In this document: piece by piece, positions 43,269 through 51,946 of the stretch
Layout: each line of letters starts with the position of its first letter
Position numbering within the stretch: position 1 is the stretch's first letter
Source of the DNA: Ascidiaceihabitans sp.
GTDB lineage: Bacteria > Pseudomonadota > Alphaproteobacteria > Rhodobacterales > Rhodobacteraceae
Direction of reading: 5' to 3'
NCBI GenBank assembly: GCA_029251465.1
Contig: JAQXDI010000016.1
Location: forward strand, 1 to 64,000
DNA length: 64,000 bases
Translations under genes and position numbers: made by a program
The notes under the pieces: generated by a model
The model's input: only the letters and a program-made list of their open reading frames with translations
The model's database searches: none
Told to the model about the DNA's origin: nothing

Positions 43269-44999
43269 CTAAGAAGTTACCTGTTCACGAAGGATAGACG
43301 CAGTCAGCGAGATCATCAGGTAGATACCTGCGAAAATCAGGAACGCAAGTATCGTGTTCTCGAATGAGCGGGGATATGACGGTTCCTCGGATGCGACAGG
43401 CTCAACCGCGACGTTCAAATAGCGCACTTGGCGGTTGGCCTCTGTGCGGGCTTGTTCCATCGACCCGTTGGCCAATTGCAGGTTGGCATCAGCATTTGCA
43501 AGGTCAGCCTGCGCCAATTGTTGCGCGACAGCTTGCTGTGCCAAAGACAACCCGTCCGCCCCGGGCAAATTCAAACGATTGTTCAGCGTCAACAGCGTCG
43601 CTTTCAAGCGACGGGTATCACCGCGCGCACCGTCAACTTTGGCTTGGTTCGGACGCGAGTTGTCCAGCAATGCTGCCAGCTCCAGCTCTTTTTCGATCAA
43701 CAACGTTTCGTAGTTGGTGATCTGCGCACGATACGCGGCAATCACCGCCTCAGGATCAGCGCCGTTTTCGTTCTTGAGACGGATCAGCTTTTCCTGTGCT
43801 TCAAGGCGGTCTTGTTTGGCTTTGTCAAAGGCGATGATTGCATCGCGCATCCCGTCATCGCGCTGACCTTGCGAAATATTGTTGATGCGTTCCGAGGCGT
43901 AGCTGATCAGGTTGCGCGCATAGTCTGTGGCAACGTTCGGGTCAGCGGCAACAACCTCCATGCGGATCATGCCTTCGGTCGGATCATAGCCGATTTTGAC
44001 GTTCTTTTTGTATAATTTAAAGGCTTCTTCGTTTGTAGGATCAGGGGTCAAGCGTTGGATCGGATCGATCCATTCTTGGGTAAAGTGATCCTTGAAACCG
44101 GCATCGTTGTTCAACCGGATCATCGCGTCCTTGGATTGCAAATAGCCCTGTACGGCAATCGCATCAGGCCCGGTTGAAAACTGCGGTGGCAATATCCCAC
44201 CAAAAGGCGACGTCCCGCCTGAGCCTTCATTCGAGATGATTAAAAAGTCGCTTTCGGTGGCGTACATCGGCGTGGCGATCGCGTAGAAATAGTAACCGGC
44301 CAAAAGGGTCGGCATCATCACAAAGAACGCCAAACGGACCAGCAAAAGACCCATTTTCTTGCGGCGACGACGTGAAATATCACGTTGAATTTCAGTAATT
44401 TCGCGGGCGCGCCGTTCAGCGGGGCTGATTTCGGTGGATGGCAGGGTTTCGCGACCCGCAGGTATGGTTTGGGGCAGTTTCACACGGCCTGCACCAGCTT
44501 GTGTGGGTGTCAGCTGGCCAAGCATTTCGGGCGGTGCACCTTCGCGGTGTTCGCCACCTGCGGGCGGAACGACCAGTTCCAGCATATTCGAGCGTTGGAA
44601 CGGATCGATACCCGCCTCACGCAACAAACGTACCGCATCAAAATCGGACGTCGGGGCAAGGTTGTGTTTTTGGGCCACACGGCGCGCCATGCGCAACTGG
44701 CGCCCTGTCAGACCTTCGCGGCGGATTGCGTCAATGTCGGTCTCGCCGGCAACTTGGGCCGCACTTGACACTTCGCCGGTACGGGCCTGCGGCTGCGGGG
44801 CGGCCTGCTGCGGACGTGCTGTTTGTTGGCGCAATTGATCAGCAACGCGGCCTGGACCTTGCGGTGCAGGCGGCGGCGTTTGCGCGGGTGGCTCGCTCGC
44901 TTGTGGAACGGCGCGGCGCACGGTCTCTTCCGTTGCGGCACTCGCGGTTGGAGTGCTGCGCTTGATACGGAACTTCCTAGCTTTGGGTTTCGTAGTCAT
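43269..44999 (-). CDS. kpsE: Capsule polysaccharide export inner-membrane protein, KpsE-like
   Basis: The 576-residue protein has a long proline/alanine/glutamine-rich N-terminal part (residues 1-200), a first membrane helix (about 222-245), a periplasmic coiled-coil region (about 380-540) and a C-terminal membrane helix (about 550-570). That is the topology of KpsE/Wza-partner PCP proteins, with an unusually long cytoplasmic N-terminus compared with E. coli KpsE (about 380 residues). The ATG at 44999 lies inside the 3' end of kpsT, overlapping by 23 bases. Confidence 0.85.
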   Translation of the reverse strand: MTTKPKARKFRIKRSTPTASAATEETVRRAVPQASEPPAQTPPPAPQGPGRVADQLRQQTARPQQAAPQPQARTGEVSSAAQVAGETDIDAIRREGLTGRQLRMARRVAQKHNLAPTSDFDAVRLLREAGIDPFQRSNMLELVVPPAGGEHREGAPPEMLGQLTPTQAGAGRVKLPQTIPAGRETLPSTEISPAERRAREITEIQRDISRRRRKKMGLLLVRLAFFVMMPTLLAGYYFYAIATPMYATESDFLIISNEGSGGTSPFGGILPPQFSTGPDAIAVQGYLQSKDAMIRLNNDAGFKDHFTQEWIDPIQRLTPDPTNEEAFKLYKKNVKIGYDPTEGMIRMEVVAADPNVATDYARNLISYASERINNISQGQRDDGMRDAIIAFDKAKQDRLEAQEKLIRLKNENGADPEAVIAAYRAQITNYETLLIEKELELAALLDNSRPNQAKVDGARGDTRRLKATLLTLNNRLNLPGADGLSLAQQAVAQQLAQADLANADANLQLANGSMEQARTEANRQVRYLNVAVEPVASEEPSYPRSFENTILAFLIFAGIYLMISLTASILREQVTS

Positions 45000-45636
45000 A
45001 AAGTCGCTTAGCCTCTTCCAAGGTGTCAAACATGTGCAATTGCCCATCCAGCAGCACGGCGGCGGTTCGGGCGAATTTTTCGAGCGTGCCGGCCTGATGG
45101 GACACAATAATAATCGTCGTGGTGCGCAGGCGTTCCTGCAGGATTTCACCGGCTTTTCGGTTGAATTCCACGTCTGTGGTCGCAGGCATCCCCTCGTCGA
45201 TGAGGTAAATGTCGAAATCCAGCGCCAGCATCAACGCGAATGAAAACCGCGACCGCATACCGGCGGAATAGGTGCCCAGCGGTTGGTCAAAATATTCGCC
45301 CAAATTGCACAGCCAGCGGCAAAAGCTTTCGACGTAGTCCGGATCAAGCCCGTAAAGGCGCGCGATGTAGCGCGCGTTTTCAATGGCCGAGACCTTGCTA
45401 ACAACACCGCCCATAAACCCCAACGGAAAGGAAATGTTGCAGCCGCGCCGAATTTCGCCTTCGTCCGGTTTTTCCAAACCGGCGATCATATTGATAAGCG
45501 TCGTCTTTCCGGTGCCGTTCGGGGCTAAAATGCCCATCGAATTGCCCAATTCCACGCGAAACGACACACGATCAAGGATGACCTTGCGCTGCGTTCCCGT
45601 CCAATAGGACTTCGAGACATTTTCAAACTCAAGCAT
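44977..45636 (-). CDS. kpsT: Capsule polysaccharide ABC exporter ATP-binding protein
   Basis: The 219-residue ATPase has Walker A A-P-N-G-T-G-K-T-T (about 37-45), the shortened signature YSAGMRSR and Walker B IYLIDEGMPATTD, all as in KpsT proteins. GGAGCAG lies before the ATG at 45636; the TTG three bases earlier is less likely. KpsT powers export of polysaccharide with the permease KpsM, but no kpsM is present upstream, where only a 227-base gap and an unrelated permease are found. Confidence 0.92.
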   Translation of the reverse strand: MLEFENVSKSYWTGTQRKVILDRVSFRVELGNSMGILAPNGTGKTTLINMIAGLEKPDEGEIRRGCNISFPLGFMGGVVSKVSAIENARYIARLYGLDPDYVESFCRWLCNLGEYFDQPLGTYSAGMRSRFSFALMLALDFDIYLIDEGMPATTDVEFNRKAGEILQERLRTTTIIIVSHQAGTLEKFARTAAVLLDGQLHMFDTLEEAKRLYDYETQS

Positions 45637-45808
45637 CAACTGCTCCGGTGACTGCTGCTCCGGTTGCCATCTGTAGACTACAGGTGGTTCTTCCGGTCCC
45701 TCCTTACCAGAGGTGTGTTTACGGTTTATGCACCGAATTTGGCCACATTATGTCCAATTGTGAAACAAATGTATATTGGCGCAATGTATTGTTGATAGGA
45801 CGAACGCT

Positions 45809-45834
45809 AAAACCAGCGCCGCAGCACTGGTTTT
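45809..45834 (-). terminator. Probable terminator downstream of the permease gene
   Basis: AAAACCAG (45809-45816) and CTGGTTTT (45827-45834) pair around a 10-base loop. On the minus strand the stem ends in TTTTA. It lies 30 bases after the stop of the leftward permease gene (45864-45892 region) and may work in both directions. The rest of the 45637-45863 gap shows nothing else I can name. Confidence 0.6.
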
Positions 45835-45863
45835 GCTAGTTCAGTTTTTGACGGGCGTCGCGG

Positions 45864-46892
45864 TTAGGCGACAGCCTGCCACGCGACGCCTGCGATCATC
45901 GCACCGACAATTGCAAACGTGAGGTAGGCAAAAAACACCCGTGGTTTGACCAAGGCCCAGACCGCAATCGCCGCTGGAATACAGCTGACACCGCCCGCAA
46001 TCACAAAGGACATCGCAGCGCCTTGCGACATGCCTTGGGTCAGCAGCGCATCGACCAGCGGGACAGCTGCGTAACCGTTCAGATAGGCCGGTGCCCCCAC
46101 CAAAGCGCCCATAAAAATAGGGCCCAGACCTGTGCCACCTAGCACGCCAGCGATCATTTCTGCGGGCACGTAGTTTAGCATCAACGCCTCGATCACGTAG
46201 GCCAAGGTCAACCACTTCAACAGGAACAGCCCGTTTTCGGCTGCGGTGTCTTTGAATACTGCGACACGCTCGCTCGAGCTCCAGAATCTCCACTGCGGGG
46301 TGCCGGAAAACGGTTTTTGCACGCCGCAACCGCCGCCAACCGCTGGGCGTTCACGCAACGGATCGGCAAAGATCACAGAGCGCGCCAGCAACAGCGTGCT
46401 AAAGCCGCCAAACATGCCCAAGGACACAGCGGCGATGGTTTTTGCCAATGCAAAATCCCAGCCCAACGTGCCGGATGTGATCAGAAACATCGCGGGATCC
46501 ATCAGCGGTGACGCCAGCCAGAACGCCATGACAGCTGCCAAAGGCGCGCCCAAAGCGAGCAGCGCGGCGATGAACGGAATCACCTCGCACGAACAAAACG
46601 GGGATATCCCGCCAAGCAATGCAGCCATGATGATCATGCGCACAGGGTTGCCCTCGAACGCTTTGGCCAGCAGGTTTTCAGCGCCCGAGGCCTTGAGGTA
46701 CGCAATGGCGAGAACCGCAAACAAAATGAACGGGGCGGTGCCGGCAATCGCTTGGCCTGTGAACATCACCGTTGGCACGAATTGCGGTGTGTCCAGGATT
46801 GCGACGGCGGCCAACAGCAGAACCGAAACACCCCAGGCACCGCCCATTCGGGCAGTGATCGAGGGGCCTTGGGAATGGGTAACATCAGTCAT
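45864..46892 (-). CDS. Permease of the PF03773 (DUF318) type
   Basis: The 342-residue protein has about eight hydrophobic segments and the hallmark GGISPFCSCEVIPFIAALLALGAP (in part: SPFCSCEVIPFI), repeated more weakly as GALVGAPAYLNGYAAVPLVDALL. The family transports unknown substrates and often accompanies ArsR-type metal-sensing regulators. I prefer ATG 46892, which overlaps the regulator's stop; a GTG at 46907 is possible. A histidine-poor, cysteine-containing loop (GGGCGVQKP) may bind metal. Confidence 0.82.
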   Translation of the reverse strand: MTDVTHSQGPSITARMGGAWGVSVLLLAAVAILDTPQFVPTVMFTGQAIAGTAPFILFAVLAIAYLKASGAENLLAKAFEGNPVRMIIMAALLGGISPFCSCEVIPFIAALLALGAPLAAVMAFWLASPLMDPAMFLITSGTLGWDFALAKTIAAVSLGMFGGFSTLLLARSVIFADPLRERPAVGGGCGVQKPFSGTPQWRFWSSSERVAVFKDTAAENGLFLLKWLTLAYVIEALMLNYVPAEMIAGVLGGTGLGPIFMGALVGAPAYLNGYAAVPLVDALLTQGMSQGAAMSFVIAGGVSCIPAAIAVWALVKPRVFFAYLTFAIVGAMIAGVAWQAVA

Positions 46893-47229
46893 GATTGTGA
46901 TACTCACAGGGGGCCGTGCTGTCAGCGCAGCAGGCCGTTAGCAGAAATTCGGACAGTGCGCGGACTTGGTCGTAAGCGACGGCCGCGCAGATGATGGAGC
47001 GCCCTTGGCGGGCCTGTTCGACTAGCCCTGCGGCGGCCAGAACCTTGACGTGATGGGTCAAGGTGCTGCCCGTCACGCCGGATCGCACACCCAGTTCGCC
47101 AATGCTTAGGCCGTCGGGGCCAGTACGCACCAAAGCGCGCAGAACGCCAAGGCGTTGTTCAGACCCGAGGGCGGCAAAACTGGTTGCGGCAAGGGTCAGG
47201 TCGAGATCGTCTGTTGATTCTATTTTCAT
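46885..47229 (-). CDS. ArsR family winged-helix repressor
   Basis: The 114-residue protein has the ArsR winged helix: ALGSEQRLGVLRALVR, IGELGVRSGVTGSTLTHHVKVLAAAGLV (recognition helix in the S-T-L-T-H-H-V region) and the GRSIICAAV wing. The C-terminal C-C-A-D-S-T-A-P-C-E-Y-H-N-H-D is rich in Cys and His and could be a metal or sulfur-sensing site. It is followed by the permease with an eight-base overlap, so it probably represses that operon. The start codon is fused to a 16-base palindrome. Confidence 0.88.
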   Translation of the reverse strand: MKIESTDDLDLTLAATSFAALGSEQRLGVLRALVRTGPDGLSIGELGVRSGVTGSTLTHHVKVLAAAGLVEQARQGRSIICAAVAYDQVRALSEFLLTACCADSTAPCEYHNHD

Positions 47230-47243
47230 ATTTCTAGAAATAT
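47228..47243. promoter_or_regulatory. Palindrome ATATTTCTAGAAATAT at the arsR start
   Basis: A perfect 16-base palindrome whose end overlaps the ATG of the ArsR-type gene; TATAGAAATG follows as a degenerate third half-site. ArsR-type repressors commonly bind AT-rich inverted repeats at their own promoter. Because no Shine-Dalgarno sequence fits between palindrome and ATG, the message may be leaderless. Confidence 0.6.
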
Positions 47244-47333
47244 AGAAATGAATGCGTAAAGCAATAGCTATTTCGAAGATTGTCGAAATGATTGACGCTT
47301 TGCTGATTGCTTTGCGTCTTATAGACAGGGCAA

Positions 47334-47918
47334 ATGATTAATCTGCCTGACCAAATCCGCGCGTGCCGATTGTGTGCTGAGCGCTTTGCCCAGACGCACA
47401 CCGCCCACGAACCGCGCCCCGTTGCGTGGTTCAAACCCGGCGCACGCATCCTGATTGCGGGCCAGGCCCCCGGCGCGCGGGTCCACGAATCAGGCAAGCC
47501 GTTCACGGACCCGTCGGGGGATCGGCTGCGCGACTGGATGGGCGTGGACGAGGCCACGTTTTACGACCGGGATCAAATTGCGATTGTCCCGATGGCGTTC
47601 TGCTTTCCGGGGTACGATGCCAAGGGGTCTGACCTGCCACCGCCCAAGATTTGCGGACAAACGTGGCACGATCGGGTGATGGAAATGCTGGGTGTTATGC
47701 CGCTCACGATCCTTGTTGGGGGCCATGCGCATAAATACCACCTGAAAGTCAAAACCGGCGTGACCGAGACCGTTGAAAACTGGGAAATGCGCGCGCCCGA
47801 CGTCTTTGCCTTGCCCCATCCCAGCTGGCGCAATACAGGCTGGATCAAGAAAAACCCGTGGTTTGAAACCGACACGCTGCCCGCCCTGCGCCGCCGTGTC
47901 AAAGAGGTGCTGAAATGA
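47334..47918 (+). CDS. Uracil-DNA glycosylase family protein
   Basis: The 194-residue protein has the UDG-superfamily motifs G-Q-A-P-G-A-R (about 43-49) with S-G-K-P-F-T-D-P-S-G, and the late HPSWRN. The N-terminal C-R-L-C-A motif resembles the start of Fe-S containing family 4/5 enzymes but the full four-cysteine set is not seen. It probably removes uracil or a related lesion from DNA; exact class not settled. Its stop overlaps the ATG of the SseB-like gene by four bases. Confidence 0.82.
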   Translation: MINLPDQIRACRLCAERFAQTHTAHEPRPVAWFKPGARILIAGQAPGARVHESGKPFTDPSGDRLRDWMGVDEATFYDRDQIAIVPMAFCFPGYDAKGSDLPPPKICGQTWHDRVMEMLGVMPLTILVGGHAHKYHLKVKTGVTETVENWEMRAPDVFALPHPSWRNTGWIKKNPWFETDTLPALRRRVKEVLK

Positions 47919-48703
47919 GTGCAATGACCCCCCTGGATTTGGCCCACGCCGCGATGGAAGCTGCCCCAAACGACGATGGCGCACGGCTGGCATTTTACGA
48001 ACGGCTCGCGGATGCGGAGCTGTTTTTGTTGCTGGAATCCGAAGCGGAGGGCGAGGATGTCACCCCCCAAACCTTTGACGCAGGGGTTCAAGAGATCGTC
48101 TTGGTCTTTGATCGCGCCGAACGCTTGACCGCCTTTACGGGCGAAGCAGCGCCGTATGTTGCCGTGTCCGGCCGCGTGATTGCGCAAATGCTAAACGGCC
48201 AAAGCCTTGGCATGGGGTTGAACCTAGAGGTTGCACCATCCTCGTTCCTGCTGCCCGCAGAAGGCGTCGAATGGCTGGCCAAAACGCTGGGTCACGCACC
48301 GGACGAGGTCGAGGCCCACATCGACGAGGTCGCAGCCCCCGCCGGTTTGCCGGAAAACCTGATTGCCGCGATTGATACCAAACTTGCAACGGCCACGGGC
48401 CTCGCGCTCAGCGCCTATCTGGTTGCCGTGACGTACCAAGGCGGCACCAAAGGCCACATGCTGGCGTTTGTCGGTGCGCAACCGGGGGCCGAAGACGCAT
48501 TGGCCGGGGCCGCAGGCGAAGCGCTCACATTCTCGGGGATTGAGGCGGGCGCAATGGATGTCGGGTTCTTTGATGGCAATGATCCGATCACGCCGCGCCT
48601 GTCACGGGTTGGTTTGCGGTTCGATCTGCCACAACCTGCGGACGTCACGCTAGAGCGCGCTGCCCCCGGTTCGGACCCCGCAAAGCCGCCAAAACTAAAG
48701 TAG
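47915..48703 (+). CDS. SseB family protein
   Basis: The 262-residue product begins with the SseB N-terminal domain (residues about 1-120: MEAAPNDDGARLAFYERLAD, AELFLLLE, QEIVLVFDRAERLTAFTG) and has a second, less conserved half. The family name comes from E. coli SseB, linked to serine sensitivity; its activity is unknown. Cotranscription with the glycosylase is indicated by an ATGA overlap. No signal peptide or membrane segment is evident. Confidence 0.8.
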   Translation: MSAMTPLDLAHAAMEAAPNDDGARLAFYERLADAELFLLLESEAEGEDVTPQTFDAGVQEIVLVFDRAERLTAFTGEAAPYVAVSGRVIAQMLNGQSLGMGLNLEVAPSSFLLPAEGVEWLAKTLGHAPDEVEAHIDEVAAPAGLPENLIAAIDTKLATATGLALSAYLVAVTYQGGTKGHMLAFVGAQPGAEDALAGAAGEALTFSGIEAGAMDVGFFDGNDPITPRLSRVGLRFDLPQPADVTLERAAPGSDPAKPPKLK

Positions 48704-48797
48704 CGTCGATCACAAAGAAGCCGGTGATGTCACATCCACGCGAGTGGGGGTGCTTTGGATGAATTATTTGGGCTAGGCTGCGTCAAATAGTTTTGGA

Positions 48798-49286
48798 ATG
48801 CGCGCAATGACATCAGCCACAAACCCGCGCCCGAAAATCACCCGCAGGGGTGTTTTGGTGGGTTCTACGACACTTGCGCTGGGCGGCGCTGCGATATTCG
48901 GGGCCAATTGGTTCAACATCACGGCGCAGGCTGGCCAAAAAGGCGCACTTAGTGCCCCCGAAGCGCACGAGGCCGCGAATGCCGGATCAATCACGCTGAT
49001 CGATATCCGTCGCCCCGATGAATGGGCGCGCACAGGTGTTGGTGTCGGGGCCGTGCCAATCAACATGTTGGACCGTGATTTCATTGACCAACTTACGGCA
49101 CACGTCGACGGGGACACTACGGTTCCGGTAGCCTTGATTTGTGCACGCGGCGTGCGATCGCGCAAGATGGGTGCACGGCTGACGCAGGCCGGTTTCACCA
49201 ATATTATTGATGTGCCGGAAGGCATGCTTGGCTCTGGTGCGGGGCCCGGTTGGGTCAAGCGCGGCTTGCCGGTTACAAAGGGTTAA
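48798..49286 (+). CDS. Rhodanese-like domain protein, exported (Tat-type signal)
   Basis: The 162-residue protein has a twin-arginine signal (R-R-G-V-L-V-G, then a hydrophobic run to about residue 40) and a single rhodanese domain: S-I-T-L-I-D-I-R-R-P-D-E-W and the active-site loop C-A-R-G-V-R (about 115-120). It may transfer sulfur or bind thiols in the periplasm. An ATG at 48807 is an alternative start. It lies just before the broken esterase gene on the same strand. Confidence 0.83.
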   Translation: MRAMTSATNPRPKITRRGVLVGSTTLALGGAAIFGANWFNITAQAGQKGALSAPEAHEAANAGSITLIDIRRPDEWARTGVGVGAVPINMLDRDFIDQLTAHVDGDTTVPVALICARGVRSRKMGARLTQAGFTNIIDVPEGMLGSGAGPGWVKRGLPVTKG

Positions 49287-49287
49287 G

Positions 49288-50074
49288 ATGCTAAAATACG
49301 TATTGCCATGGGCGCTTTTGGCGGCCTCAACAGTCACGGCACATGCCGGGTGCGCGGCTGATCCAGACGCCTGCAAGATCGAAGGCGGCACCTACAATAT
49401 CACCCTGCCAGACGGCGAAATCCAGGGATCAATCGTATTCCTGCACGGCTTTGGCGGCAGTGGCATGGGCACGCTGAACAACAAGGTTTGGGTGCCTGTC
49501 GCGCTAGAACGGGGCTACGCAGTGATTGCGCCGGACGGGATGCCGCAACGCGATGAGGTCGCTTTTCTAACAGACGTGTGTGACGATGCTGCTGCGCGCT
49601 TTGATCTGGACGCAGACAAGATGATGCTGGGTGGCTTTTCGATTGGCGGCTCGATGACCTCGTATCTTGCCTGCGCCGCCCCTGATACCTTTCACGCCTA
49701 CGTGCCAGTTGCTGGCAGTTTCTGGCGTCCGCACCCGACCACCTGCGAGGGGCCAGTGCGCCTGCTGCACACCCACGGTTGGACAGACACGACTGTCCCG
49801 CTAGAGGGGGCGCGTCGTGCGCGGCGCGGACCTGAACGACCCGAGCGCGCTTGTCCAAGGCGATGTGTTCAATGCGATGAACATCTGGCGCGGCGTGAAC
49901 GACTGTTTGCAAGTGCGCGCGGACAAATTCGTGACCAAAGGCGACTTTATGCGTCGTTCTTGGGTGCGCTGCGCTGAGGACACAGCGCTGGAATTCGCCA
50001 TCTTTCCGGGCGGGCATCGCGTTCCCGAAGGTTGGGCAGAAATGGCATTTGATTGGGTCGAAACGCTGGACTGA
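49288..50074 (+). pseudogene. PHB depolymerase-type esterase with +1 frameshift
   Basis: From ATG 49288 (signal peptide MLKYVLPWALLAASTVTAHA) the protein reads as a secreted polyhydroxybutyrate-depolymerase-like hydrolase with oxyanion region FLHGFGGSG, nucleophile G-F-S-I-G and D in H-G-W-T-D-T-T-V-P. At GGGGG (49806-49810) the frame is lost; deleting one G restores GRVVRGADLNDPSALV, the family cysteines and the catalytic His in F-P-G-G-H-R, with a stop at 50072-50074. Total length is 3n+1, as expected for one extra base. A sequencing error in the homopolymer is possible. Confidence 0.85.
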
Positions 50075-51946
50075 CTATTCCGCCGGCACGCGTTCTTTGT
50101 CAGCCGCTGTGCGCAACACGGCGCGGGCACGTTTCGCGCGGGTTAGAATGGCCGGTTCGCGCAGTGAATTGGGGCTGTGCATGCGCAGACCCGCAGGCGC
50201 GCGCCCCAGATGCACAGCGCTGAGGGCGGACAGCGGCACCGACATTACAAGGCTGAACACGATCGGCAGCAGCCACAGTGAAATCAAACCAGCGGCCAAG
50301 CCCGCAACCAGCATCAGCCCAATCACCGTTTCCATCCAGTGAAAGCGGATCAACGTGCGCAGCGGATAGGCATCCGCAGTGCGGGCTTGGGCCGTCCATT
50401 TCGCAGAACCACCCATCATCGCACGCCCCACTGCGCGGGTTTGCTGCACCATCAGGATCGGGGCGTATAGGATCGACAGGGCGACCTCAGTCACAAAGGC
50501 GCTGAGGAACGCAAGTCGCCCGCCAAACACCCGCGCCGCCTTGCCGTTGGCCGCAATTATGCCGGCACCTGCGATCTTGGGTGTCAGCAACATGGCGTAC
50601 ATGATGACCAGGAAAACGGTGGAATCGATATGGCTCATCTCGGGGGGCCAATTGGGGAACAGCGGATTGGTTTCGTTGAAGTAACGGATCACGTTGGTGT
50701 CCGCATCACGACCCAGCAACGCCCAGAATACCAGTAACACAAACCACGCAGGCGACATCAGATAGGCGACGGCCCCTTGGAACATGTGAAAGCGGGAAAT
50801 CGGATGCAAACCGCGCGTGCCAAGCAGGCGCAAATGTTGCAGATTGCCACGGCACCAGCGGCGGTCACGCAGGACGTAGTCAATCAGCGTGCCTGGGGTT
50901 TCCTCGAACGATCCGGTGACGCGTGGCAGAAACCGCACACGCCAACCGGCACGGCGCAACAAGGATGCCTCGACAAAATCATGGCTGAGGATCAGTTGGT
51001 CGTCACCGCGCAACCCTTTGACGTGCGGTAGGCCTGCTGTGGCAGCAAAAGCGCGCGTTCGGATGATCGCGTTGTGACCCCAATAGTTGCCCTCGTGCTG
51101 GGACCAGCGCGCCAGCCCTTCGGCCAACAGCCACCCGTAGGCAGTGTTCGAAAACTGCTGGATGCGGGCGAACACGGTTTCGGCACCGACCAGCTGGGGA
51201 AAGCTTTGGATCAGGCCCGCGTCATCGTCTGCGGCCAGTTCATTTGCAAGGCGATCAATGGCGCGCCCCGTCATCAGGCTGTCGGCGTCCAGCACCAGCA
51301 TCGCGTCGTAATCGGCACCCCATCCGGTGATCCAGTCAACCAGATTGCCGACCTTTTTGTCAGTGTTTTCAGACCGGCGGCGATAGTAAATATCAATGCC
51401 TTTGGGGGCCGTCGCGCGCAGGGCCTCGAACGCGTTCCATTCCTGCACAGCGGTCGCGTCATCCGAGCTGTCGGACAGCACAAACAGCGTATAATTATGC
51501 ACGCTGTCACGGTTGACCAGATCGTCCATCATGGCGGTGGCGTTGCCAAAAACGTCCCAAGGGACCTCGTTGTAGATTGGGATCAGCAGGGCCACATTCA
51601 GTGGATCATGCGCGCTGGGGTCCACGTGCTGGGGGCGCATGCGACCGGCAAGGCCAACGCCGACGGTGCTGACGGCCAGCGTCACCCAGATGAACGTCAT
51701 CCCGATCAAACTCAGCAGCACCCATTCAAGGATGGTCATGCCCGCTTGCATCAATACGCCGTGCAGGCCCCACATCAGCAATGCAGTTCCGATCATCGCA
51801 GGCACAAACACGGCCAGACGCCAAAGAATGCTGCCGCCACGAGCGATTTTGCGCTTTTGAACAGACGCGCCAAAATCCTGCGTTGGCATCACCAACGGGG
51901 CAGGCGCGGGCATCAGCGCAATAATATGATCGGCGGTATCAGGCAT
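50075..51946 (-). CDS. opgH: Glucans biosynthesis glucosyltransferase MdoH (OpgH)
   Basis: The 623-residue inner-membrane protein has N-terminal helices (two in about 30-90), a GT2 domain (LIPIYNEVPWDVF, LDADSLMTG, QHEGNYWGHNAI, R-R-W-C-R-G-N-L-Q Q/RxxRW-type motif) and C-terminal helices. OpgH makes the beta-1,2-glucan backbone of osmoregulated periplasmic glucans. The ATG at 51946 overlaps the opgG stop (ATGA); a GTG 15 bases upstream is possible. It ends base to base with the convergent broken esterase gene. Confidence 0.93.
   Translation of the reverse strand: MPDTADHIIALMPAPAPLVMPTQDFGASVQKRKIARGGSILWRLAVFVPAMIGTALLMWGLHGVLMQAGMTILEWVLLSLIGMTFIWVTLAVSTVGVGLAGRMRPQHVDPSAHDPLNVALLIPIYNEVPWDVFGNATAMMDDLVNRDSVHNYTLFVLSDSSDDATAVQEWNAFEALRATAPKGIDIYYRRRSENTDKKVGNLVDWITGWGADYDAMLVLDADSLMTGRAIDRLANELAADDDAGLIQSFPQLVGAETVFARIQQFSNTAYGWLLAEGLARWSQHEGNYWGHNAIIRTRAFAATAGLPHVKGLRGDDQLILSHDFVEASLLRRAGWRVRFLPRVTGSFEETPGTLIDYVLRDRRWCRGNLQHLRLLGTRGLHPISRFHMFQGAVAYLMSPAWFVLLVFWALLGRDADTNVIRYFNETNPLFPNWPPEMSHIDSTVFLVIMYAMLLTPKIAGAGIIAANGKAARVFGGRLAFLSAFVTEVALSILYAPILMVQQTRAVGRAMMGGSAKWTAQARTADAYPLRTLIRFHWMETVIGLMLVAGLAAGLISLWLLPIVFSLVMSVPLSALSAVHLGRAPAGLRMHSPNSLREPAILTRAKRARAVLRTAADKERVPAE

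Noticed and set aside
50100-51510. Several long antisense frames inside opgH, opgG and the ThDP-enzyme gene
   Set aside because: They are composition shadows in GC-rich coding DNA; the opposite-strand genes have full domain support.
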